41,578 bases of DNA, taken from positions 1 to 41,578 of the forward strand of contig JAJTHM010000035.1 in NCBI GenBank assembly GCA_021297855.1, in the 5' to 3' direction. Origin of the DNA: Sphingobacteriales bacterium. Its GTDB lineage: Bacteria > Bacteroidota > Bacteroidia > Chitinophagales > JADJOU01. The translations under genes were made by a program, and so were the position numbers. Below the pieces are notes generated by a model that saw only the letters and a program-made list of their open reading frames with translations, made no database searches and had not been told where the DNA came from. Shown here in pieces: positions 24,903 to 32,004 of this stretch. Numbering within the stretch: the first letter of the stretch is position 1; every line of letters starts with the position of its first letter.

Positions 24903-24946
24903 CTCTAGTTGCTAGCTAATCACTAGCAGCTAGAAACTTGTCGCTA
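24903..24946. repeat. CTAGT-rich low-complexity repeat, inverted relative to 19480
   Basis: The sequence contains TCTAGTTGCTAGCT, CACTAGCAGCTAG and AAACTTGTCGC. Its reverse complement lines up with the repeat before 19540, with a few differences. It separates the dksA-like gene from lspA. Confidence 0.45.
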
Positions 24947-24961
24947 ACAACTTGTAAAAGT

Positions 24962-25591
24962 ATGAATCAAAGGAAAAATTGTGCTTGGATGTATTGGCTT
25001 TTTGCCATTATTCTAATAGCCATAGATCAAGCTTCCAAAATATATGTGAAGACGAATTTCTACATGGGAGAAGAAGTCATGGTTATTCCTACTTGGTTCA
25101 GACTCGTATTTACTGAAAACCCAGGTGTCGCTTTTGGCATGGAATGGGGAGGAACGATGGGTAAATATTTCCTCTCCGTTTTTCGTATAATTTTCTCTTT
25201 GGTTATAGCCTTCTTCTTGTATAAAAGTATTCAGAAAAAAGAACATAAAGGTCTTTTGATAGCAGGTGTCTTAATTCTAGCTGGAGCTGTTGGAAATGTC
25301 ATCGATGGCATATTTTATGGAGCTATTTTTTCTGCCAGTAGTTATCATTTGTCTAATGTCGCTGAGTTTGTTTCCTTTAGTCAGGGTTATGCACCATTGC
25401 TGCAAGGCAAGGTAGTGGATATGTTTTACTTCCCTTTATTTGACGGCGTATTCCCAAGTTGGATGCCGATTTATGGCGGACAACCTTTTTCTTTTTTCAA
25501 TGCCATATTCAATGTAGCGGATGCATGTATATCGGTGGGACTAGTTTTACTTCTCATTTTTATGAGAAAGTATGAAGAAAAAGCCCACTAG
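24962..25591 (+). CDS. lspA: Lipoprotein signal peptidase (signal peptidase II)
   Basis: This inner-membrane aspartyl protease cleaves the signal peptides of prolipoproteins. The 209-residue protein has four hydrophobic helices. The family motifs are DQASKIYV (about 22-29), ENPGVAFGM (about 52-60), GNVIDGIFYG with catalytic Asp115, and FNVADACIS with catalytic Asp187. The stretch between the two aspartates is long (about 70 residues), as in other Bacteroidota members. I use ATG 24962; the TTG at 24938 would place the start in the low-complexity repeat and add eight unrelated residues. ileS-dksA-lspA is a recurring gene order in this phylum. Confidence 0.95.
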   Translation: MNQRKNCAWMYWLFAIILIAIDQASKIYVKTNFYMGEEVMVIPTWFRLVFTENPGVAFGMEWGGTMGKYFLSVFRIIFSLVIAFFLYKSIQKKEHKGLLIAGVLILAGAVGNVIDGIFYGAIFSASSYHLSNVAEFVSFSQGYAPLLQGKVVDMFYFPLFDGVFPSWMPIYGGQPFSFFNAIFNVADACISVGLVLLLIFMRKYEEKAH

Positions 25592-25682
25592 CGAATTAAA
25601 CTTAGAATACGCATTAGAAAAGCAGGTTCGTATAAGAGTTTTATGGTGAATATTTTAGAATAATTGACCAAAACTTTATCAC

Positions 25683-25702
25683 GTCTCGTTAGTTGACGAG
25701 AC
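25683..25702. terminator. Hairpin between convergent lspA and ccg-type genes
   Basis: GTCTCGT (25683-25689) pairs with ACGAGAC (25696-25702) around a 6-base loop. It lies between two convergent genes and may stop transcription from both sides, but no T tract follows on either strand. A second small palindrome, TCGCTT-T-AAGCGA, is at 25772-25784. The rest of 25592-25813 holds nothing recognisable. Confidence 0.4.
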
Positions 25703-25813
25703 CACCTATCGCATTATCCTTTTATTCATTGTTTAATTTTTTGGGTTAATAGACATTTGTGGAGGTGAAAATCGCTTTAAGCGAGATTGGACTTACTTTT
25801 ACAGAAATTTTTT

Positions 25814-26593
25814 CTAAATAGAAGAATTTAAAAGCTCTACAATATCTAGAACCTTGACTTCATTTTGCTTTTCAAATGACTTGACGCCATCTTCGAGCAT
25901 AGTGGTACAAAAAGGACAATTAGCAACTATAATACTCGCCCCTGTGTCGAGGGCTTCTTTAGTTCTATTCGTATTGATGCGTTCAGTACCAGTTTCTTCT
26001 TCTTTAAACATCTGTGCCCCGCCAGCGCCGCAGCACATTCCAGTCTTTTTACTGCGTCCCATTTCGGCCAAATCAATATCAAGTGCAGCTAGAACAGCTC
26101 TAGGAGCTTCATACACATCATTGGCACGACCTAAATAGCAGGAATCGTGATAGGTCACTCGTTTGCCTTTGAATTCAGAGGTATCCGATAGTTTGATTTT
26201 CCCTTGATCGATGAGTTCCTGCAGCAATTGAGTATGATGAATGACTTCATAATTTCCACCCAACTCTGGATATTCATTTTTCAAGGAATTGAAGCAGTGA
26301 GGACATGCGGTCACTATTTTTTTGACTTCGTAGCCATTCAAAATTTGGATATTTTGATAAGCCATCATTTGAAAAAGAAACTCATTCCCTGCGCGTCGAG
26401 CAGGATCGCCTGTGCAGCTCTCTTCCTGACCTAGTATCGCGAATTTGATACCGCATTTGGTTAGTATCTCAGCGAAGGCTTTTGAAATTCGCTTGGCTCT
26501 ATCATCAAAACTACCAGCGCATCCCACCCAGAAAAGAATATCAGGACTTTCACCTGCGGCGAGATAGTCTGCCATTGTTTTTATTTCTGTCAT
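25814..26593 (-). CDS. CCG-domain (Fe-S)-binding protein, HdrB/LutA-like
   Basis: The 259-residue protein carries two CCG (cysteine-rich) domains like those of heterodisulfide reductase HdrB/D, LutA and GlpC partners, which bind a non-cubane Fe-S cluster. Domain 1 has GCAGSFDD (Cys24), EESCTGDPARRAGN and CPHCFNSL. Domain 2 has YHDSCYLGR, GMCCGAGGA and NCPFCTTM. It is probably the partner of the membrane Fe-S protein at 29415-30719, as together they make an HdrDE-like unit. The ATG overlaps the stop of the broken PIN toxin gene (ATGA). A diverged copy of its first 33 codons exists at 27276-27377. Confidence 0.9.
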   Translation of the reverse strand: MTEIKTMADYLAAGESPDILFWVGCAGSFDDRAKRISKAFAEILTKCGIKFAILGQEESCTGDPARRAGNEFLFQMMAYQNIQILNGYEVKKIVTACPHCFNSLKNEYPELGGNYEVIHHTQLLQELIDQGKIKLSDTSEFKGKRVTYHDSCYLGRANDVYEAPRAVLAALDIDLAEMGRSKKTGMCCGAGGAQMFKEEETGTERINTNRTKEALDTGASIIVANCPFCTTMLEDGVKSFEKQNEVKVLDIVELLNSSI

Positions 26594-27000
26594 AATTTAC
26601 TTATAATATCAATAAATTCATTCATGTTTAAAGTTTGCACTTGAGGAAATTTAATATCCTTAAGTATATTGTAATGATTGTCTTGTGTCACAATAAAATC
26701 AGAATTTGAACATATGGCTAAATCTACAAATTTATTATCGTCAGGGTCTATGGATATGAGTTCAAATTTGAAATACGGCTCTTGCAAGAAAACATTGTCT
26801 AAATTTTATATTTCATCAATCACCACTTCAGCAAACTCATTAGAATAAAATTTACACAGCAATTCATAATATTCTGTTAAGACTTTATTAGATATAATTA
26901 ATTGATATTTACCTATTCTTAATACATCGTAACCAGTTCGATATTGAGACTTTAAATGAACCGAGACTAAGAGTATGTTCGTGTCTAAAATAATCTTCAA
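26590..27000 (-). pseudogene. PIN-domain toxin interrupted by an in-frame TAA
   Basis: Read through, this is a 136-residue PIN-domain RNase of the 'putative toxin, PIN family' type. It opens with MKIILDTNIL (Asp6) from a TTG start and continues with NKVLTEYYELL (acidic residue) and DPDDNKFVDLAI plus VTQDNHY (further acidic active-site residues). The frame is intact except for one TAA at 26808-26806, after VVIDEI, followed by NLDNVFLQEPYFKFE in the same frame. All catalytic acids are present on both sides, so this looks like a recent nonsense mutation. Its start follows the antitoxin stop with no gap, and its stop overlaps the ccg-type ATG. Confidence 0.82.
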
Positions 27001-27216
27001 CTAGTTTCTTATTATATGATTGTTTAAAATATTATCCATTTCTTCTTGAGATAATTTTTTTTCCTTCCATAATTTATCGGACAGCTCATCTACTTTTTCA
27101 GCAAAAAATTTACTTAGAAGTTCTTTGACTTCTTTCAGTTGATTTTCTGATTTCGTATATTTGAACATATTCAATAAATGAATTTGTGTTTCGTTAAATT
27201 TTGTAGTTTCTATCAT
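27001..27216 (-). CDS. Antitoxin-like protein paired with the PIN toxin
   Basis: This 71-residue, charged, helical protein is rich in Lys and Glu (FKYTKSENQLKEVKELLSKF, DKLWKEKKLSQEEMDNIL). Similar small proteins commonly precede PIN-family toxins in Bacteroidota. The stop codon abuts the toxin's TTG start with no spacer, so translation of the two is coupled. A -7 promoter box lies 20 bases upstream. With the toxin broken, the antitoxin may now be idle. Confidence 0.72.
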   Translation of the reverse strand: MIETTKFNETQIHLLNMFKYTKSENQLKEVKELLSKFFAEKVDELSDKLWKEKKLSQEEMDNILNNHIIRN

Positions 27217-27236
27217 TGTAAAGTCAATTATAAGTT

Positions 27237-27244
27237 CAAATATA
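27237..27244 (-). promoter_or_regulatory. -7 box for the antitoxin-toxin genes
   Basis: On the minus strand this reads TATATTTG (TAnnTTTG), 20 bases upstream of the antitoxin ATG at 27216. The toxin-antitoxin module therefore likely has its own promoter. Confidence 0.45.
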
Positions 27245-27275
27245 AAATGTTTAATTCAATAAATATATTAAAAGC

Positions 27276-27377
27276 TTAAATAGATTTCGCTCTACCATCA
27301 AAAGAGCCTACCCAAAACAAGATATCAGGACTATCTCCATCAGCTAGATAGTCTGCCATTGTTTTTATTTGTGTCAT
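27276..27377 (-). pseudogene. Truncated, diverged copy of the 5' end of the CCG Fe-S gene
   Basis: An ATG at 27377 opens a 33-codon frame, MTQIKTMADYLADGDSPDIL..., that matches the start of the intact gene at 26593 (MTEIKTMADYLAAGESPDIL...) at most positions. The two DNA copies differ at many third positions and by a three-codon deletion that removes the first cluster cysteine (VGCAGSF becomes VGSF). After RAKSI the frame hits TAA. Its ATG overlaps the HNH-like gene's TGA as ATGA, exactly as the intact copy overlaps the PIN gene. Confidence 0.88.
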
Positions 27378-28036
27378 AATTCTTCGATATTTAGTTGTTT
27401 CATGCTCATTTCAAATGCAGTATAAAATTTGTATAAGTCTTTTCTAATTTCTAAAATTTCTTTTTTCCCCATGAGTGCTTCTGAAAAAAGATTCTTTAAG
27501 TATTTCTCCCTATCATTAACAATCGGGCCATAATTTAAACCTAAAATGTCAATGTCATGTTTTATCTTGATTTGAAAATCTATATCTCTTTCTGAATTTG
27601 GAATAAAAATATGCTTGACATAATTGTACTCCAAAAAATAAAATGGGTCAAAATCAGACTTGTCAGGTTTTAGAATGCCATGTGGCTGATTATCTCTTTT
27701 TATTTTTGAATTTATATCGTAGTCAATTAGAAAGAAATTTTGCCAGTCCCATCCTGTTTCTCTTTTTAAGTTGGGAAAATAGTGATCTAAAGCACCCTTT
27801 ACCTCAAATCTATTAAACATTCCATCAACCCATTTTTCTGGTGCAACAGTCTTTTTATCATTTAATAGTACTTCTGTATAAGCACAAAGTCCCCCTTGTA
27901 TCCATACCAAATTGGCTACTATGTCATAATAAAATTTGTGTTTACTAGATGTGTATTCAGGGTGGGTTTCGCCTAAATTATCTAGCCAAGTTTTATACGA
28001 TGTGGCTAAGATTTCAGACTTGTCAATTTTTTTCAT
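27374..28036 (-). CDS. PtuB/TIGR02646-like HNH protein lacking zinc-ligand cysteines
   Basis: The 220-residue protein lines up with the HNH partner of Septu-type ATPases. GGLCAYTE (48-55) stands where the family has CAYCE. ALDHYFPN (82-89) stands where it has EHxxPK, keeping the putative catalytic His85. WQNFFLIDYDINSKIKRDN (98-116) stands where it has NLFLSCxxCNxxKG, keeping Asn109 and Lys111. DILGLN with DRE (163-177) matches the conserved tail. All but one of the zinc cysteines (C51) are gone, so it is either a zinc-free nuclease or inactive. It overlaps the ATPase gene by 14 bases, so they form one operon. Family assignment is by motif pattern only. Confidence 0.7.
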   Translation of the reverse strand: MKKIDKSEILATSYKTWLDNLGETHPEYTSSKHKFYYDIVANLVWIQGGLCAYTEVLLNDKKTVAPEKWVDGMFNRFEVKGALDHYFPNLKRETGWDWQNFFLIDYDINSKIKRDNQPHGILKPDKSDFDPFYFLEYNYVKHIFIPNSERDIDFQIKIKHDIDILGLNYGPIVNDREKYLKNLFSEALMGKKEILEIRKDLYKFYTAFEMSMKQLNIEEL

Positions 28037-29384
28037 CTTCTAACACATTGAAATCCCATGCTACCTGCTCGGCAAGTCTTTTATACTTATCAAATAAATC
28101 CTTAAATTCTTTCGTATTCGTTTTTCCTTCCTTCTTTAGTTTGAAAAGATGGTTCTTATACATTAGTACATCACCTATTTTGTCTATACCTATTTGTGGA
28201 CGTGTTTCCTTCAAATCAAACACATTTTTCAGCATAGTATCATAATCTAAATACTGAGGATAAATATGGTAATTGTCCACATGCCTTTCCCCTTTGTAAT
28301 ACAAATCTTGGTAAACATATCCATTCTCGTCGAGCTTTAACTCTATTATCTCCCATGGCTCAAAGCTAGAAGCTATAATCGGCGAGTGGGTAGCGTAGAA
28401 AAACTGGCTATCTTGGGTCAAACTGGAATAGAAATCTATTATCATTCGCTGCATATCAGGATACAAGGAACGCTCTGGCTCATCAAAAAGAATAATCGTA
28501 TTCCTTGGCTTTAGCAGGTAGAGGGGCAATGCAGAGTATAAAATTTGTTTTGTTCCTGTACTAAGCAGTCCATGAGGAATCTCATTGCCATCAAAGTCCT
28601 CAATTTTAATAAATCCAATCTCTTCTTTACTTTGAATGTCGGATTCTCGTTTAACTCTAAGGTTCAAGGGTTTTAGCAAAAAGTCAATACATTTTTCTGC
28701 TATCACTTCAATAGGACTTGCATTTTTTTTCTTCCAATTTTCAAATTTTCTGACAACTTTCTGAATTTCCTTTATATCTGCATTGAATGACTCTGCTACT
28801 CTAGAAATTTCTTGTCTAAAAATCAAACTCTTTTCTTGATATATTTTAATTTCATCAAGGATAATATTCCAGATATCACCTAGTGATTCATGTGCTAAGT
28901 CAATTACTTTTTTATCTGTAATTTTATAGTTTTCTTTTTGGGCAATGTTTTCATATTTAAGATCAGCAGGAAAGTTTATTATATGGGTAGGTATTTCCAA
29001 TATTACGCTTGCCTTATAGGTTTTGGCTCTATCGAAAGTGCTTTTTCTTCCTCTTATCGAATAATCCTGCCAATAGTATCTTGCTTCCTGAGTAGACTCA
29101 TCGTAACCGAGGGTTACTCTATACTTAAGGTCGTTCAAAATATTGCTAACGTAAATACTATTTTTTGTTTTATTTAAGTTATAAAATTTTTCAAAATCTC
29201 TTAACCTATATGTATGCCCACCTAAAATTTTCAACAACGTCGTCTTCCCCGTCCCACTCTGCCCTATAAAGCACACCTTATCCAAAGGTTGCCCTTCTTT
29301 CGCATGGCCTTTTGGATAAGTCAAGTCAATATCCAAGCTTTTGAATTGATTGAAATCCTTTATTTCTATTCGAGTGACTTTCAT
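28023..29384 (-). CDS. ABC/AAA-type ATPase of a Septu (PtuA)-like defence module
   Basis: The 453-residue protein has an SMC/ABC-like split ATPase fold. It shows Walker A GQSGTGKTT (41-49), a helical insertion (about 160-245), the signature LLSTGTKQ (273-280), Walker B IILFDEPE (297-304) and an H-loop ATHSP (331-335). The N-terminus (MKVTRIEIKDFNQFKSLDIDL) is typical of AAA_21/OLD-like defence ATPases. No Toprim follows, so it is not an OLD nuclease by itself. Its 3' end overlaps the HNH-like gene, the arrangement of PtuA-PtuB. It begins 30 bases after the Fe-S membrane gene, in the same direction, with an AGGAG stretch upstream. Cell-level role is inferred. Confidence 0.82.
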   Translation of the reverse strand: MKVTRIEIKDFNQFKSLDIDLTYPKGHAKEGQPLDKVCFIGQSGTGKTTLLKILGGHTYRLRDFEKFYNLNKTKNSIYVSNILNDLKYRVTLGYDESTQEARYYWQDYSIRGRKSTFDRAKTYKASVILEIPTHIINFPADLKYENIAQKENYKITDKKVIDLAHESLGDIWNIILDEIKIYQEKSLIFRQEISRVAESFNADIKEIQKVVRKFENWKKKNASPIEVIAEKCIDFLLKPLNLRVKRESDIQSKEEIGFIKIEDFDGNEIPHGLLSTGTKQILYSALPLYLLKPRNTIILFDEPERSLYPDMQRMIIDFYSSLTQDSQFFYATHSPIIASSFEPWEIIELKLDENGYVYQDLYYKGERHVDNYHIYPQYLDYDTMLKNVFDLKETRPQIGIDKIGDVLMYKNHLFKLKKEGKTNTKEFKDLFDKYKRLAEQVAWDFNVLEDEKN

Positions 29385-29414
29385 TACTTTTTTCTTTTAC
29401 CTTTCTCCTTTCAG

Positions 29415-30719
29415 CTACTTCGCCCAATTTCCTCTTTCACTCTGCGCAAATTTCCATGGCGCACCATTATTTTCTATATTGCCAAACATTCCATTCCACT
29501 CTTGAGGAGAATTTGACTCTTCCATGATGAGGTTTCTGCGGAGTTGTACGATAATATCGAGCGGAGAAATATTGATAGGACATTCTTCGACACAGGCATT
29601 GCAGGTAGTGCATCCCCTCAATTCTTCTACCGAAATATAATTGTGAAGAAGGGATTTACCGTCCTCTTTCCATTCATTGTTATTGGCTTCCATTAGTTTA
29701 CCTACTTCTTCTAGTCTATCACGGGTATCCATCATGATTTTGCGAGGAGAAAGTTTTTTCCCTGTTTGATTGGCAGGACAGGCAGAGGTACATCGACCAC
29801 ACTCCGTACACGCGTATGCATCCAATAAATTTTTCTGCGATAAATCGAAGATATCTTTCGCTCCAAATTTTGGCATCGCATTGGGATCCGAAGCCTCTAC
29901 CGGTTCACCCATCATGGATTTGATTTCATGCAAAATCTCTGGCATATACGCTATGTGGCCTTTCGCATTTGGGTTAGACAAATAGGCATTTGGGAAGGCG
30001 AGGAGAATATGTAAATGCTTCGAATGTGGAAGATAGAGTATAAACCCTAAAATACCGATGAGGTGCATCCACCAGCCAAATTTGGATAGAAAAACAACTG
30101 TTTCTGGGTGTAAACCATTAAAAATAAAAGCAATTTTACTACTTATAAAGAAACTGTATCCTTCTTGGCTTGTTATATTCATATAAAAAGACTCTGCTCC
30201 ATTCATCAAAAATATTCCAAAGACAAGAAAAATTTCTCCAATCAATATAATATTGGCATCCTTCATCGGCCAGCCTTTCAGTTCAGCCATATTCAATCGA
30301 GGCAATTTCAATAAATTTCTTCTACTGAGAAATACAACCGTAGCAATGAGAGCCAATAGGGATAGGATTTCTATGGTATTGATCAAAGAAGTATATAGCC
30401 ATGAACAACAGGATAGCATGGCATGTCCTAGGATTCTATGGGATCCAGTAAAGCCATCAATCAAAATTTCAATCAACTCTAGCTGCGTAAAAACAAAGGC
30501 TATATAAATAAATAAGTGGAAGATAGCGGCTATTGGTCTTGAGAACATTTTTTTCTGACCTAGTGCTATAAGCGCCATATTCTTTAATTTCGCCAAAGTG
30601 CCATTTGGATTTGAGTAGGTCTTACCTAACTGAATGTTAGAATATATTCGCTTATATTTCTTGATGGAGAAAAAGATTACTACTGCTAGAAGCAAACAAA
30701 AAACCAGAATGGAAATCAT
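29415..30719 (-). CDS. Membrane (Fe-S)-binding reductase subunit, HdrE/HdrD-like
   Basis: The 434-residue protein has an N-terminal membrane part with about six helices (about 1-20, 62-85, 108-132, 157-175, 190-205 and 213-231), like a NarI/HdrE-type cytochrome b subunit. A soluble part follows with two [4Fe-4S] ferredoxin motifs, C304-x2-C307-x2-C310-x3-C314-P and C370-x2-C373-x2-C376-x3-C380-P. It probably passes electrons between the quinone pool and the CCG protein at 25814, which in simpler operons would be the next gene. Here an accessory insert separates them. Its ATG is 1 base after the desaturase stop, so these two are cotranslated. Confidence 0.87.
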   Translation of the reverse strand: MISILVFCLLLAVVIFFSIKKYKRIYSNIQLGKTYSNPNGTLAKLKNMALIALGQKKMFSRPIAAIFHLFIYIAFVFTQLELIEILIDGFTGSHRILGHAMLSCCSWLYTSLINTIEILSLLALIATVVFLSRRNLLKLPRLNMAELKGWPMKDANIILIGEIFLVFGIFLMNGAESFYMNITSQEGYSFFISSKIAFIFNGLHPETVVFLSKFGWWMHLIGILGFILYLPHSKHLHILLAFPNAYLSNPNAKGHIAYMPEILHEIKSMMGEPVEASDPNAMPKFGAKDIFDLSQKNLLDAYACTECGRCTSACPANQTGKKLSPRKIMMDTRDRLEEVGKLMEANNNEWKEDGKSLLHNYISVEELRGCTTCNACVEECPINISPLDIIVQLRRNLIMEESNSPQEWNGMFGNIENNGAPWKFAQSERGNWAK

Positions 30720-30720
30720 A

Positions 30721-31755
30721 TTATCCTATTTCAACGGCTTCTTTTGAAAGCACCAATTCATTTCTGTCCATAAATTCTTTGTCCACGCCAAATTTGCCAT
30801 CCTTGCTTCTCACTATGCGGGAGAATAAATCATATTTAGGATTAAAGATGAAATTGAAAAAAAGTTTGACCCAAGAAGTATGATGGACTAAATGGACATA
30901 GTATTCTGGTGCAATTTTTCGCAACTCTGGCAATTTATTCCAGGGAATACTAGGAAAATCATGATGCTCGTTGTGCAAACCTACATTGAGGCTCATCATA
31001 TTCAATCTACCCTCATAATTAAATGATTCTTGTGGATTGCCTTCTGGGGTATAGTGCTCCTGTATCCAGCGAGCGCCTAGAGGGTGAAGACCAATGGAGA
31101 ATGCAAAGCTGAGAAACATATAAAGCACTCCATTCCATCCAAAAACATACCCTATCATGAGAGCATATGAAAAAGTGGTAATGACATTGAGGACTACCCA
31201 AGGATTCCACATTTTAATATTCTTTAGTCTGAAAGGTCTCAGGCCCTGCACTATCGGGAAAAATAACAACCAAACCATTTTCAATATTGGATTATTGCCA
31301 ATGGTGGTAGCCTCATGTTTGTAGGGAAGGTCGGCATCAAACTCATAGTCGCCTTGGTGAGCATGATGGCGAATATGGTAAACTCTAAATCCCTCAGCCG
31401 ATGGAAATACATTGACTAGATCAACTAAACACGCTGCAAATCGGTTGAGCACTTTTCTGTTAAAAACAGCATTGTGAGAAGTCTCATGGATGATCACAAA
31501 ACTGGCATGATTGAAAAAAGCACCGAAGCAGTAGGCCGCTAGGACGGATACCCACCAATATTCAAAGCCTGCCATGCCAAGGAAAATAGCGAAAAAGCTT
31601 TGAAAAATGACAATCTGCAATATGATAATCATGGTTTTGGGCTCTGCGCCAAAAAGTCCTCTAATTTGTGGAAAAGCTTGTAGCATAGCTTTGGCTCTCG
31701 ATGGATGGGGTTGATTTTTATCTGTGTAGAAAAAATCTGATTTTGGATTGGTCAT
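30721..31755 (-). CDS. Sphingolipid delta4-desaturase (DES1)-like fatty acid desaturase
   Basis: This 344-residue integral membrane di-iron desaturase has three histidine boxes: HETSH (90-94), HIRHH (127-131) and HNEHH (261-265). Several segments match the eukaryotic dihydroceramide delta4-desaturase DEGS1: the N-terminal DFFYTDKNQPHPSRAKAML, GLHPLGARWIQEHY, the HNEHHDFPSIPW box, and RKIAPEYYVHL...SWVKLFF. The protein also opens with the lipid_DES-like PH-R pattern. A role in desaturating long-chain bases or acyl chains is therefore inferred; a generic acyl-lipid desaturase is the alternative. It is the first gene of the operon, with a -7 box 20 bases upstream, followed by the Fe-S membrane protein. 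Confidence 0.87.
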   Translation of the reverse strand: MTNPKSDFFYTDKNQPHPSRAKAMLQAFPQIRGLFGAEPKTMIIILQIVIFQSFFAIFLGMAGFEYWWVSVLAAYCFGAFFNHASFVIIHETSHNAVFNRKVLNRFAACLVDLVNVFPSAEGFRVYHIRHHAHQGDYEFDADLPYKHEATTIGNNPILKMVWLLFFPIVQGLRPFRLKNIKMWNPWVVLNVITTFSYALMIGYVFGWNGVLYMFLSFAFSIGLHPLGARWIQEHYTPEGNPQESFNYEGRLNMMSLNVGLHNEHHDFPSIPWNKLPELRKIAPEYYVHLVHHTSWVKLFFNFIFNPKYDLFSRIVRSKDGKFGVDKEFMDRNELVLSKEAVEIG

Positions 31756-31774
31756 GGATTTTTTTTAGATTGAG

Positions 31775-31782
31775 CAAATATA
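31775..31782 (-). promoter_or_regulatory. -7 box for the desaturase operon
   Basis: On the minus strand this reads TATATTTG (TAnnTTTG), 19 bases upstream of the desaturase ATG. No clear -33 element. Confidence 0.45.
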
Positions 31783-31967
31783 ACTCAGTATTATTAAAAA
31801 TAAACTATAGAATAATGATGAAATTAAAACCAACAAATATACTCATGCTTATTCTTTGAAATGAGAGCTATTGCTGGTAAAATAAAATCTTGTTAAATTC
31901 TACAAGCCCATTTTAAAATCAAAATTAAAGGATAGGATAAATTTTTACAATTTTAATTCTTAATTAC

Positions 31968-31975
31968 TATCTTTG
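31968..31975 (+). promoter_or_regulatory. -7 box for the large T9SS gene
   Basis: TATCTTTG matches TAnnTTTG, 29 bases upstream of ATG 32005. The same TATCTTTG is used by the other T9SS cargo gene (17882-17889, minus strand), 27 bases before its ATG. Confidence 0.45.
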
Positions 31976-32004
31976 GTCTTTAAAACAATTTAACATCAAA
32001 GTAT

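Noticed and set aside
26590-26787. A separate 65-residue gene starting MQEPYFKF
   Set aside because: It is in the same frame as the PIN toxin upstream and contains that toxin's C-terminal half; the start is only a TTG after the premature stop.
27276-27377. Target-site duplication from a transposon insertion
   Set aside because: The two copies are about 100 bases long and clearly diverged with a 9-base deletion, unlike a fresh short target duplication; no transposase is present.
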